DNA of 33,674 bases, taken from contig JWZX01001537.1 of NCBI GenBank assembly GCA_001275005.1, positions 1-33,674 of the forward strand, written 5' to 3'. The stretch is from Chrysochromulina tobinii. Taxonomy: Eukaryota > Haptophyta > Prymnesiales > Chrysochromulinaceae. Position 1 is the first letter of the stretch. Each line of letters begins with the position of its first letter. Position numbers and translations under genes: made by a program. Below the pieces are notes generated by a model. That model had not been told where the DNA came from and ran no database searches. It was given only the letters and a program-made list of their open reading frames with translations. This document shows positions 1 through 8,807 of this stretch, in pieces.

Positions 1-111
1 GGCGGTGGCGTTGGCGGTGGCGTTGGCGGTGGCGTTGGCGGCAGCTGAGGCAGGGGCAAAGCAGGCGGCAGAGGAGGCAGCGGCAGAGGAGGCAGCGGCA
101 GAGGAGGTGAC
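1..111. repeat. short in-frame tandem repeats in the LRR gene tail
   Basis: Bases 1-40 carry a 12-bp unit (GGCGTTGGCGGT) repeated about three times, encoding NAT repeats on the minus strand. Bases 66-111 carry a 15-bp unit (GAGGCAGCGGCAGAG) repeated about three times, encoding SSAAA repeats. Both periods are multiples of three, so the frame is kept. Confidence 0.7.
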
Positions 112-1823
112 AGTCGAGGCGGCTGCCGACGAGCTGGCAGCTCCCGGAGCACTGGGCGCCTCTGGTTTGGAGTATCCCAGTGCCGACAGGTGCAACGAGT
201 GCAGCAACGGAGGCAGTGGTGCCGCGACCAACGTGGCGGATCCCGCGGCAGCCCCACTAGCGGCGGCGGCCGCGGCCGCGGAGGCCGCGCTGTCGGAAGC
301 GTTGGTGGCGGTGGCGGCGACGGTGGAAGCAGCGGCGCTCGACACGGCGCTACACTCGAAGGCATTGCCGTTGGAGGTGGGCGAAGGCGCGGCGGGTGGC
401 GCGGCCGGCACCGTCACCCGAAGCGTCGTGACTGTCGCCATGCGCTGCTGCAGCGTCGCACAGTCGAGGTGGCGCGAGGAGCGCGTGTCCAGCGATGCCA
501 AGCGAGGGCTTCCGTGGAGCGCCGAGCTGAGCATCGGCGCGCGGAGGGCCTCACAGTCTCTCACCTGTGGGAAGAGGGTGGAGCGCCGTGGTGAGCGCAT
601 GCATGCAGCCGTAGCGTCACGTGGAGGGCCTCGCAGCCTCTCACCATGAGAGTGCGGAGCGCGGGTAGGGCCCACTCGAGCCGCTCCAGCTTGACGCACC
701 CGTCCAGCCGCAGCTCACACAGCGACGGCGCCGCGAGCACGAGGACGCGAAGCTCCTTACACCCAGCGAGGTCGATGCATCGCAACGCGGGGCAAGTGCG
801 ACACGCGAGCGTGAGAGCCTCGGGCCGGAGCTCACGGCAGCTCTGGAGCTCGAGGGTCTCAAGGGCCGGGCACACGAGGCTCGGCGTCGCGAGCGCGCGG
901 CAGCCAGAGAGCACCAAGGTCCGCAGCCTTGCCGCCTCGAGCGTTGGTGCCCGGAGTTGCGACACGCCGTAGCACTCGAGTACAGTCAGCTGGGGCAACG
1001 TGGCCGCAGCGCGGCTGATGGCGACGTCGCCGAGGCGCATGCACATGGAGACATCGAGGCGCGTCACGCGGCTCATCCGCGGCAGCAGCAGCTGCAGGCT
1101 CGGCTCCGAGAGGCGCGCGATCTGGCTGAGCTCGACGACCTCGAGCCGCGGCAGCACGTAGAGCGCTGCCGTCATCCCGGATTCGGAGAGGTCGCATCCC
1201 TTGGTGAGGAGCTGCGTGAGCTGCGGGAGTGCGCATGCAAGTGCAAGCAGCGTGTCGTCGCTCATGCGGCACCCGTTGAGCGCCAGCTTCTCGAGCCGCA
1301 GGCAGTGCTTGCCGATGGCGCGCACGCCGCGGTCGGTGATGCCCGATCCATTCCACGAACAGTCGAGTGTACGCAGGCCCGCACAGCTGCGCACGAGCCG
1401 CTCGATCGCCGCATCGGAGAAGCGGCAGTGTGCCAGCTGCAGCTGCAGCAGCTGCGGGCACTCGTGCACCAGCGCGATCAGCCCAGTGTCCTTGAGCCGC
1501 GGACAGAATGAGATGTCGAGCGACAGCAACCGCGAGCCGCAGGCACGGCCGAGGAGGCACAGGCCGCGATCGCTCACGCGCGAGCCACGCAGCTTCAGCT
1601 CAGATGCGGCAAAGTTTGCCATCACGCCGTCCGTGAGCGTGCCCTCAGCGATGCAGCATGCGAGCAGCCGCATGCGCAGACGCTCACTGAGGCTCGACAG
1701 CCGGTGGGGCGGACAGTGCTCCTCGGAGCCGAGATGCCGCGCTACCTCGACGCATGCGAGCGCGACAAGTGAGGGGTGGCCATCGCCGCCGCACATTGGT
1801 CGTTGCTCGCCGATGCCCTCCAT
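1..1823 (-). CDS. AMN1/F-box-like leucine-rich repeat protein, 3' end beyond window
   Basis: Exons are 645-1823 and 1-564, minus strand, joined in phase 0 across an 80-nt intron. The first ATG is at 1823; the longer open frame upstream opens only with TTG. Residues about 45-75 resemble an F-box/AMN1 N-terminus, and about 75-395 form a series of cysteine-containing leucine-rich repeats with recurring L..L.L..C..L.D.G units. This family typically recognises substrates for SCF ubiquitin ligases or acts as an AMN1-type mitotic-exit regulator; the exact role here is inference. After the intron the frame stays open to the window edge, and the LRR gives way to an Ala/Ser/Thr-rich tail ending in NAT repeats, so the C-terminus is incomplete. 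The gene is divergent from the next one, with about 250 bp between starts. Confidence 0.72.
565..644 (-). other. intron, introner family A, with duplicated exon sequence
   Basis: On the minus strand the donor GTGAGAGG begins at 644 and the acceptor CCCACAG ends at 565. The first 22 nt of the intron (644-623) match the first 22 nt of the following exon (564-543) at 20 positions. The rest holds GCATGCATGCGCTCAC and a pyrimidine-rich run, closely related to the two transporter introns at 6274 and 6556. Removing it restores an LRR reading frame that continues to the window edge. Confidence 0.75.
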
Positions 1824-2076
1824 CGAGGCGGCACCTAAGCGTCGCAGCCCAGGGTCTGCTTTTGCAGAGCCGAAGTGTTCGACACGACGGCTTGTCGTGA
1901 ACAATCACACCAAGGGCCCCGACATTCATACAACTTACGGTTCTAGCGAAATAACAGTGTTCGATGCGACGCGTGTGTGAAACCGCCTCGACGACGAGTA
2001 TGGGCACTCCACGGTCCCCTTCAAAGTTGTTTTTGTATTGTCCTCTTTTCGAAACCGCGCTTTCCGCACTTTGGCG
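1824..2076. promoter_or_regulatory. divergent intergenic spacer, presumed bidirectional promoter
   Basis: This 253-bp spacer lies between two head-to-head starts (ATG at 1823 on minus, ATG at 2077 on plus). No TATA box or clear motif stands out; the promoter role is inferred from orientation alone. Confidence 0.35.
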
Positions 2077-4263
2077 ATGTCGACCGTCCTGGCCTCTTTC
2101 GCCACGCTCCTCGGGGGCAAGGCGGCCAAAGTCGCGAAACCCGCAGAAGCTGCAGATATTTCGCAGGCCGCAGCGGTACGGCCTGCACGCCCACGCAACG
2201 CCGCTCTCGCAATGCATGGCTCGCCGCCACAGAAGCAGCAGCAGCTCACCGCCAATGACGCTTCACCGCCAGATCCGCTGCGAAGCCCGGAACCGCAGCC
2301 GCTGGCCGACGGCGACCGGCGTGAGATCACAAGGCGACTGACGGAGCGGCTGAAGAAACGGCAGATTCTGCCCGCGCCGCTGCCGCCCAACATTGCGAAG
2401 CCGCTGAAAGAGTCTGAGTTGTCCCGCTGCGGCGGCGAGAATGCAAAGATGCGACGCTTCCGTGAGCGGATCATGCACCGACATCACTTTGAAATGCAGC
2501 TCTCGGAGCAGTACATGGGACCAATCCCCGCCACGCACACGTCCACGATGGCCACCCCTCTTAGCACGAGCCGCACGGAGTCTGCGAGCTCGACCCTTGG
2601 CAGCCAATCCGACCCGTCAAAGGTGCCAGGGTACATGAAGCCTGTCCGGCCGCCAAGCGAGACCACGGTGCCGACGAGTGGGACCGAGGCACCGCCAGTG
2701 CCTGCCGGCTCCTGGCCAGCCGGCTCCTGGTTTGCCGGCTCCGCGCTTGAGGTTCCGATCGAGCCGACGGCGTCGACGGACCTCAAGTCGCTGGCGGGCA
2801 GAGAGGGAATGCTTACGCGGCTTCTAGCGAAGCACGTCAGCGACCAGCAGAGGGAGCTCGAGCTCTTCGAGGAGTATGCGCGCAGCCTTCGTATACCACT
2901 GGAGGAGGAACTCGGCAATATTCGTTCGCAGATCATCCTTATGACCACGCGCGCCGCCAAGTCTGGGCGGCCGAAGCCGTCGTCGGACCTCCGTAATAGA
3001 GAGTCGGAGCTCAAGAAGCTTCTCAGGACGCTCGAGATCGAGCGGCAGGAGGAGCTCGACTACTTTGAGCATCAGACGCACGGCCAGCGTCTGAAGGTGG
3101 AGGAGGAGCTCGAGCGCCTCCGTGCCGTGATAGCCTTGAAGGCCGCGCGCTCGGCCACTGGTCGGGTGTCAAATAGTCTCGACTACGAGATCGAGGAACT
3201 GGCCGCGGGCCTCAAGGAAACAATTCACTCGGGCGACACGCCAGTCATCGAGCCCGAGGTCTCAGGCTACCTGATGGGTAGCCCCGTCCCAGATTGGCAG
3301 GCTGAGGAGTGGACGTGGGCTGCCGCGGATGAATGGAGTCGTGCTGCTGAAGAGATGGTCCCAGCCACGCACAGTGGCAGCCCGCCGCGGTCGCCGCCGG
3401 AAATCCTTCGGCGCTGGCACGCCGATGTCCCAGTCGGTTTCGCAGACGAGGCCGAATCCAAGAGCGCAGCCAAGGCCGCCGCCGTCAGACCCTCTAGCCC
3501 CTCAGGGAACTCGGCCGGCTCAAGCACACAGCGGAAAAGCGTGCGGGAGGGGCGGGGAAGCATCAAGGGAGCGACCAACTCGGGCGTGCACAAATCTCCA
3601 CCAAGATCGCCCGTACGAGTTGCGGACGTGCTGGCAGTTGCCGGCTCGCCGGGCACGTTAGTGCCGATCGACCCCGCGAGTCCTGACCCACCCGCGTTCG
3701 ATCAGGTCGTGCCGTTCGATCCCGCGAAGGTGACCCTCATTGGAGGCCCGCGAGGCAATTACTTTGATCGGCGTGCGGCGCCTCTCGGCCCCGACGAACG
3801 CAAGACAGGCTCACCTTCGGGAAAGATGCATGCCGATCCCGAACGCCGCAAGCAGATCCGCGACCGCGACATGGTGTCCGAGATCGATTTCATCGTCGCC
3901 AAGCCGGGCTCAACCGAGAATGTCTGCAAAGTAAAAGAGGCGGGATGGGTGCCCTCGCAGGCGTGGTTTGAGCAATTGCGATACTATCCGACGAAAAACG
4001 AGGAGCTCAAGTACGGTGAATCGGAGGTGGCCTTCTCGGGCAACACGCACGGACCCGATCAGTTCGTCGTCCACATCGAGCAGAATGTGCGCACGCGATT
4101 GGGTATCGGGACCGCCGACCCCGATTGGCGGCCCGATCAGCTGCACCGCCGCTGGGCGACCAATCTGCCCAAGCACCTCGTTCACCCTCAAGCTCAACCG
4201 CCGGACGACCCGTACATTCAGGGGCGTCAACTTTATATGAGGACGCAGCCGGCGCGTAGGTGA
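2077..4263 (+). CDS. coiled-coil protein of unknown function with duplicated helical module
   Basis: The gene encodes about 728 aa from ATG 2077; an upstream in-frame extension opens only with TTG. I do not recognise a family. An N-terminal basic/Pro-rich region carries a helical stretch (REITRRLTERLKKR). Residues about 215-225 contain a triple AGSW-like repeat. Residues about 244-313 and 313-378 are two diverged copies of one coiled-coil unit, each with RQ.EL..FE, then EEEL...R..I, then an (A/S)xxGR turn. A Ser/Pro/Ala-rich linker follows, then a compact C-terminal part (about 560-728) rich in Trp, Tyr and charged residues (GNYFDRR, WVPSQAWFEQLRYYP) that may be a conserved domain. No membrane segment is evident. 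A cytoskeletal or flagellar scaffold would be a guess only. No introns are needed. Confidence 0.6.
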   Translation: MSTVLASFATLLGGKAAKVAKPAEAADISQAAAVRPARPRNAALAMHGSPPQKQQQLTANDASPPDPLRSPEPQPLADGDRREITRRLTERLKKRQILPAPLPPNIAKPLKESELSRCGGENAKMRRFRERIMHRHHFEMQLSEQYMGPIPATHTSTMATPLSTSRTESASSTLGSQSDPSKVPGYMKPVRPPSETTVPTSGTEAPPVPAGSWPAGSWFAGSALEVPIEPTASTDLKSLAGREGMLTRLLAKHVSDQQRELELFEEYARSLRIPLEEELGNIRSQIILMTTRAAKSGRPKPSSDLRNRESELKKLLRTLEIERQEELDYFEHQTHGQRLKVEEELERLRAVIALKAARSATGRVSNSLDYEIEELAAGLKETIHSGDTPVIEPEVSGYLMGSPVPDWQAEEWTWAAADEWSRAAEEMVPATHSGSPPRSPPEILRRWHADVPVGFADEAESKSAAKAAAVRPSSPSGNSAGSSTQRKSVREGRGSIKGATNSGVHKSPPRSPVRVADVLAVAGSPGTLVPIDPASPDPPAFDQVVPFDPAKVTLIGGPRGNYFDRRAAPLGPDERKTGSPSGKMHADPERRKQIRDRDMVSEIDFIVAKPGSTENVCKVKEAGWVPSQAWFEQLRYYPTKNEELKYGESEVAFSGNTHGPDQFVVHIEQNVRTRLGIGTADPDWRPDQLHRRWATNLPKHLVHPQAQPPDDPYIQGRQLYMRTQPARR

Positions 4264-4516
4264 TTGAGCAGCAAGCCAATAATCGATAGTTCGCTGAGCT
4301 CTGCAGGGGGGTAAGGATTGACTTTTCTAGACGTGAAGCACGCTGGCTGAATCGCCAGGAAAGAGACACCGATACATCCTCAAGAAAACGACCCAGGGGC
4401 CGCACATTCCACAGCAAACGCGGGGTCCCCGAGCCCGCGACGCCGACGGTGCGTCACAGCCTTCCGTCGATCCATCCTGGATCCATCCGTATTGTCTGCG
4501 TGGATAGTGGCGGCGT

Positions 4517-6964
4517 ATGCTGGGTAGCATACGGGCAGTATGCCGGGCATGCTCGTGCCGAGCGTGCTTTACCATCACCTTCGCCGCTCTTTGGGTGCTC
4601 TGCCTCTCGGGCCCGTGCTTTGGCTTCAACTCGCTCTACCCGGTGCTGTACGCCGAACAGCTCTTTGTCGACGCGTGCGATGCGGATGTTGCCGCCGTAT
4701 GCAAGGCAGCCATCAACACGACCCGAGGAGTGCCGTGCTGTGACGAGCAGAGCAAGAAGATCGTGATGCTCTCGACGATAACGCTCTTCGCTGAGGACGG
4801 CGTGCTGGTCCTGTACGGCGAGCTTCAAGACCGGGTGGGCGCTCGCAACTCGCTGCTGGTGGCCGGGTCGATCATGAGCACAGGGCTGGGGATACTGGCG
4901 TACAACTCGCTCATCGCTGATATCGAGCTGCTATGGTATTCGGGCTTCTTCCTGCTGGGTGTCGCGGGTCCTGGCATCTTCCTCTCCGCGCTCTCGCTCG
5001 GCGAGAAGTTCCAGGGGCTCGAACCGGTCATCACGCCGATTATCACGGCGATGTTTGATGCCTCATCGCTCGTATTCTTGATCTGGTCGGCCCTCTATGC
5101 CCAGGGGTCTGGCGTCCCATTCGCCACAATCCTCCTGAGCTGGCTAGGCCTCGCGTTACTAGCATCTGCATGCGTCTACTTCTTGATTCCGACCTACAAG
5201 GCACTACAGACGCTGCACCTGCAGCGGCAGGAGAACGCGCTGACTCGCTCGCGAGAGCTGCCAGACTCGCTCCTCGACCCCTTTTGTAGTACCTCGTCGC
5301 TCGCTGGAGGCGGATCCATGCGAGCGTCTCGAGAGTGCCTCGATCCCGACGCATCTCGTGGGAGATACACATCTCGAGAGTGCCTCGATCCCGACGCATC
5401 TCGAGGGAGATACACATCTCGAGAGTGCCTCAATCCCGTGCGGGAGCCCATCCCAGCAATGCACAGCCACGACGGGCAGACGCGGGAGGCGCACCACGAA
5501 GGCGGCGGCGGCGAGGGCGGCGGCGAGGGCGGCGGCGGCGGCGGCGAGGGCGGTGGGGGCGCGGTCGGTGTGAGCACAGCGGCGGCGGCGAGCGCTGCTG
5601 GGCTCGTGCACGCCGAGCAGTACCGCCTGTACTCTCACTACCGACAGCCTGAAGGCCTGCCCTATGGCCTCATTAGGGACGGCCAAATTAGGGACGGCCT
5701 CATTAGGGACGGCCAAATTAGGGACGGCCTACTTAAGGACGGCCTGATTAAGGACGGCCTAAGTAGGGATGGCCCGCCCTATGGCCCGCCCTCGCCCGGC
5801 AGGAGGATGCACTGGCAGAGGCCCACCAAAGCAGTGACGGCGGCTCCAACGGTGGCGCCAACGGCCGCTGCGGCGCGCCATCGCCATCGCCGCAGCGGCA
5901 TCATCCCAGAGTCGCTCAGCCATTGAGTGCGCCGATGCTCAACGGCTCCTCGCCCGCTCGTGTGGACCGTGAACATCGTGTGGACCGTGAACACCTTCGG
6001 CGCCGCTCACGCGAAGAGCTGCAGGCGGACGGGCGGCTCAATACGGCGCCCATGTTGCCGCCCGTCGGTAGGGACTCGCTCAATACGGCACCCCTGTTGC
6101 CGCACGTCGGTGGGGGCTCGCTGGTAGGAGAGGTGGAGGTGATGCATTACGACGACACGACGACGCTGCGTGAATTACTCTGTCGGACGGACACGGTGCT
6201 TATGGTGAGCTTCATGGCCAGCCTCAACCTGAAGCAGGCCTTTTACATCCAGACGGTCGCGCAGCAGCTTGAGGTGACCTGGGACCTCGAGATCTCGAAC
6301 CCTCATGTACTCTTAGCATGCAAGTGCTCACCACAGCGCCATCACCTCCCCACAGGTGACCTGGGACCTCGAGATCTCGAACCACATCTCGAACTACTTC
6401 AACGTGCTCTTCCCGGTACTCGCGCTACTCTCGACGCCCATCGCCGTATGGCTCTTCGCCAGGTTCCAGCATCGCGACCACGAGTACATGCTCGTGTGTG
6501 GAGGCCTCATGTCGGCCTGGGCGATCTGTCAAGGGATTCCCACAGTGGCCACCCAGTACGCTGCCGCGACGCTCTTCGGGCCGGCTGCATGCAAGTGCTC
6601 ACTACGATGCCTCCCTCCCCACAGGTACGCTGCCGCGACGCTCTTCGGGCCGGCGCGCACGCTCGTCTGGGCCGCGTACTTCCACTTCTTCCAGAACGCG
6701 GCGCGCTACCCGCCCTCGAAACTGGGACGGTTGATAGGCTACTCGAACCTACTGCTCGCCGTCGTGGGCGACCTCCCGCCGATTCCACTCTACTCGTATG
6801 TGAAGAACCAGCGCGATGACGCGGCATCGACCCTGGTGTTCACAGTCATCCACGCGGTGCTCACGGGCGTCGTGCTGGCGATCCTCGTCGTCCTAGTCGT
6901 CTACCTGCGCCGGCAGCACCGCCGAATGCTCGAGCGATTCACGATCATGACCACGGGCGCGTGA
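4517..6964 (+). CDS. major facilitator transporter, SLC43/FMP42-like
   Basis: Start ATG 4517, stop TGA 6964; introns at 6274-6355 and 6556-6624 are clear, and a third junction between about 5767 and 5926 is needed to change frame. The predicted product is about 740 aa. The N-terminal half has TM1 with PCFGFNSLYPVLY, a Cys-rich external loop (CDADVAAVC to CCDEQ), an MFS motif-A-like loop (GELQDRVGARNSLL), and further helices to about residue 235. The C-terminal half (from about 6140) has a second helix bundle including NLKQAFYIQTV and a basic cytosolic tail. This layout fits the SLC43/LAT3-like branch, amino-acid uniporters in animals; the substrate here is unknown. The central cytosolic loop, over 200 aa, is unusually long and is largely made of tandem peptide repeats. 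Confidence 0.62.
5327..5438 (+). repeat. 45-bp tandem repeat in transporter loop
   Basis: There are two full copies (5327-5371, 5372-5416) and a partial third copy. Each encodes a 15-residue unit SRECLDPDASRGRYT. The copies are almost identical, so expansion is recent or homogenised. Confidence 0.85.
5666..5770 (+). repeat. 15-bp tandem repeat encoding G-[LQ]-x-[RK]-D pentapeptides
   Basis: There are seven consecutive 15-bp units, the first GGCCTCATTAGGGAC. They encode GLIRD, GQIRD, GLIRD, GQIRD, GLLKD, GLIKD and GLSRD. The first four units alternate two variants. The repeat lies in the predicted cytosolic loop of the transporter. Confidence 0.85.
5834..5895 (+). other. candidate intron reconciling two transporter frames
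   Basis: The upstream frame stops at 5926, while the downstream transporter frame is open from 5767. A 62-nt GT-AG segment (donor GTGACGGC at 5834, acceptor CCGCAG ending 5895) has the right length modulo 3. An alternative acceptor (GCTCAG ending 5919) also fits, as would a sequencing frameshift. No target duplication is seen here. Confidence 0.3.
5958..6120 (+). repeat. 18-bp and 42-bp tandem duplications in transporter loop
   Basis: 5958-5975 and 5976-5993 are two copies of an 18-bp unit encoding RVDREH-like peptides. 6037-6078 and 6079-6120 are two diverged copies of a 42-bp unit encoding LNTAPMLPPVGRDS-like peptides. All periods keep the frame. Confidence 0.8.
6274..6355 (+). other. intron, introner family A, with 28-bp exon duplication
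   Basis: This is an 82-nt GT-AG intron in phase 0. Its first 28 bases (6274-6301) are identical to the first 28 bases of the next exon (6356-6383). The remaining core holds GCATGCAAGTGCTCAC and ends CCTCCCCACAG. Splicing joins TVAQQLE to VTWDLEISN and merges two frames. Confidence 0.85.
6556..6624 (+). other. intron, introner family A, with 30-bp exon duplication
   Basis: This is a 69-nt GT-AG intron in phase 2. Bases 6556-6585 are identical to 6625-6654. The 39-nt core begins TGCATGCAAGTGCTCAC and ends CCTCCCCACAG. It is a multiple of three with no in-frame stop, so a retained copy would add 23 residues including a duplicated YAAATLFGPA peptide. Confidence 0.8.
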
Positions 6965-7196
6965 GAGTGCCTGAGTGCGCCGTCACTGTGTGGAGAGAGA
7001 CAGTGCAAGAGTGCACCCCTTCACCGGACAGGGTGAGAGCCCATTCATTGCACATTGGTAGACCAGCAGCACCTCTCGAGATAGTCTGAGAGAGTGCAGC
7101 GCGGGCACCAACCACCGAGCAGAGTGCGGCTTAATTAATGAGGTTTGGAACTTCGGTAGAGTCCTATTCACAGATGTGAGATGAACATCGCAACAC

Positions 7197-8069
7197 ATGG
7201 AGCAGTCCGAGCCGCTGACCGCGCTCGTGCTCGTTGCCAAGAGCCCGAGGAGTGGCACTTCGAAGACGCGTCTGACGCGCGAGCTCGCCGCTGCGTTGGC
7301 CGCGCTTGCCAGCAACGCAGCGGCTTCGCCAACCACCCAAGCGCAGCTGGATGCGGCGCAGCAGTGGACGGAAGCCTTATCGCGCGCCTCAGTCAAAGAC
7401 CTCATCAGTCGACTCACAGTGGATTCATATCGACGCGTGCTGCTTTACGCACCACCGGACGATGCGGCACGCGCTTATTTCGCCGAGCTGCTCCGTGAGG
7501 TCGTCCCGGGCGGCGAGGGCGAGGCGAGCTGGATGCTCATGCCCGTGCTGGCGGGTTCCAATCCAAGGTCCTCTGACCTGAGCAGCGTGCTCTCGGACGC
7601 GCTGACGCGCGTGCGCACTACGACAGGATGCATGCGCGTCGCCTTTCTCGGCTCCGACTGCCCCGAGCTGCCTCTCGCCTCGGTCGATGCCGCAACCGAA
7701 GCGGCCAAGGAGCATGGCATTGCCAGCCTCTGCCCGGCCTCCGACGGCGGTTACACGTTTCTGGCTCTGCCCGCCGAGGCGGATCCGTCGAGGGTCTTTG
7801 AGGCGGTGCACTGGTCCGCCAAGGACACAGCGCTCTCGCAGCTTGCTGCGCTCTCGCGTTCGGGCCTCCGCTGCCACGTGGGACGAACGCATTCGGACGT
7901 CGACGAGCTCGACGACCTTCGCGCCCTCGCTGCACGGCTGCGCGGGGCTGAGCGCACCGAGCTGTGCCCACATACGGCTGCGCTCTGCGCCGAGATACGC
8001 CACGTCCTCGACCCCGGAGGCACTGCTGAGGAGGATCGGGTCGCTGGGGTCTCGACGGGTGCAACATGA
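7197..8069 (+). CDS. TIGR04282/DUF2064 family glycosyltransferase
   Basis: The gene encodes 290 aa, intronless, from ATG 7197. The motifs of this GT-A/nucleotidyltransferase-like family appear in order: an N-terminal AKSPRSGTSKTRL loop (residues 14-26, the usual AK.P..G..KTRL), GSDCPELP (152-159, metal and nucleotide-sugar site), ASDGGYTFLAL (181-191), HW(S) near 205, and DVDELDDL (234-241). Bacterial members sit beside radical-SAM proteins and are annotated as arsenosugar biosynthesis glycosyltransferases; algae accumulate arsenosugars, so that role is possible but unproven here. An alanine-rich insert (about 28-60) follows the first motif. The C-terminus ends within a short direct repeat. 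No targeting peptide is evident, so it is probably cytosolic. Confidence 0.78.
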   Translation: MEQSEPLTALVLVAKSPRSGTSKTRLTRELAAALAALASNAAASPTTQAQLDAAQQWTEALSRASVKDLISRLTVDSYRRVLLYAPPDDAARAYFAELLREVVPGGEGEASWMLMPVLAGSNPRSSDLSSVLSDALTRVRTTTGCMRVAFLGSDCPELPLASVDAATEAAKEHGIASLCPASDGGYTFLALPAEADPSRVFEAVHWSAKDTALSQLAALSRSGLRCHVGRTHSDVDELDDLRALAARLRGAERTELCPHTAALCAEIRHVLDPGGTAEEDRVAGVSTGAT

Positions 8070-8096
8070 CGAAACTGTGACGGGTGCAACATGACG
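8054..8096 (+). repeat. 18-bp direct repeat spanning a stop codon
   Basis: GACGGGTGCAACATGACG occurs at 8054-8071 and 8079-8096. The first copy holds the TGA stop of the glycosyltransferase gene. The arrangement resembles a recent 25-bp tandem duplication. Confidence 0.8.
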
Positions 8097-8807
8097 GCTG
8101 CGGAAGTACGGTTACAGCTCAACTGACGGCAGCTCGCGGTCAGCTCGTTGCGGCGAGCTCACAGCATCCAGCAGCAACCACAGGCCAGAGGCGCGCAACC
8201 CCCACAGGCGCAGCGCCTGGCGCGTTGGGCTGCAGTGTGTCCATGCCTCGCATCGTAGCCGCCAGTAGGAATCCTACTGGTACAAGGAGTGGGCTCATGC
8301 CAGCGGATATCCGTCGACGCCGCGCGTTGGGCTCGCGCTCGCCTTTTGCCGTGAGCTGTTTCTTGCGGTGTGCACGCGCTGTGGGCAGGTGGGCGGTGTG
8401 CCCCCTGGAGTGCAGCTTCTCCATCGCGCACACAGGGCGTCCGGTGCGTCGCGTGGCAAGCTGTAGTCGTAGTAGCTGACCTGTCAGCGTATGTGACCGC
8501 CATGCCCCATCGTGGCGATGCGATCCGCGCGTGGCCGGCCGGTCCGGCCGGTCCGGGTCCGGTCTTGCTCGCGCCGCCGGCGCGGACTAAGACTCCGAAC
8601 GACGCCAAAGGCGAGGAAGCAACGCCAGACGGCCCGGTCCGGTCGGGTCGGAAGACGGAACGTGGTACGTGCAACGTCCGTTCTGCTGACGTTTTTCCTT
8701 ATACATATTCTAACGCAATCTCTAAAATAGGAGAGAGTAAGGATCGCGCGCCGCGCCAACCGCCAAGCGAGGTTGACCGTGCACCCCCACACCTATCTCC
8801 GCTCGCC
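8070..8807. other. convergent intergenic region, no gene seen
   Basis: This 738-bp spacer lies between two convergent genes and should hold both 3' UTRs. Apart from the direct repeat at its left end and GGCCGGTCC-type runs near 8535-8570, nothing is recognisable. Open frames here are Arg/Pro/Ala-rich and look like high-GC artefacts. Confidence 0.5.

Noticed and set aside
1215-1260. GCATGCAAGTGC match to the family A intron core inside the LRR gene
   Set aside because: On the coding strand it encodes a normal LRR segment (LLALACALPQL) with no splice sites or duplication, so it is coincidence.
957-1980. Overlapping plus-strand open frames
   Set aside because: They are complementary to the LRR gene, whose repeats are unmistakable on the minus strand; the plus frames have no motif.
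5327-5770. CRISPR-like or satellite array
   Set aside because: The units are head-to-tail without spacers and keep the transporter reading frame, so they are coding tandem repeats.
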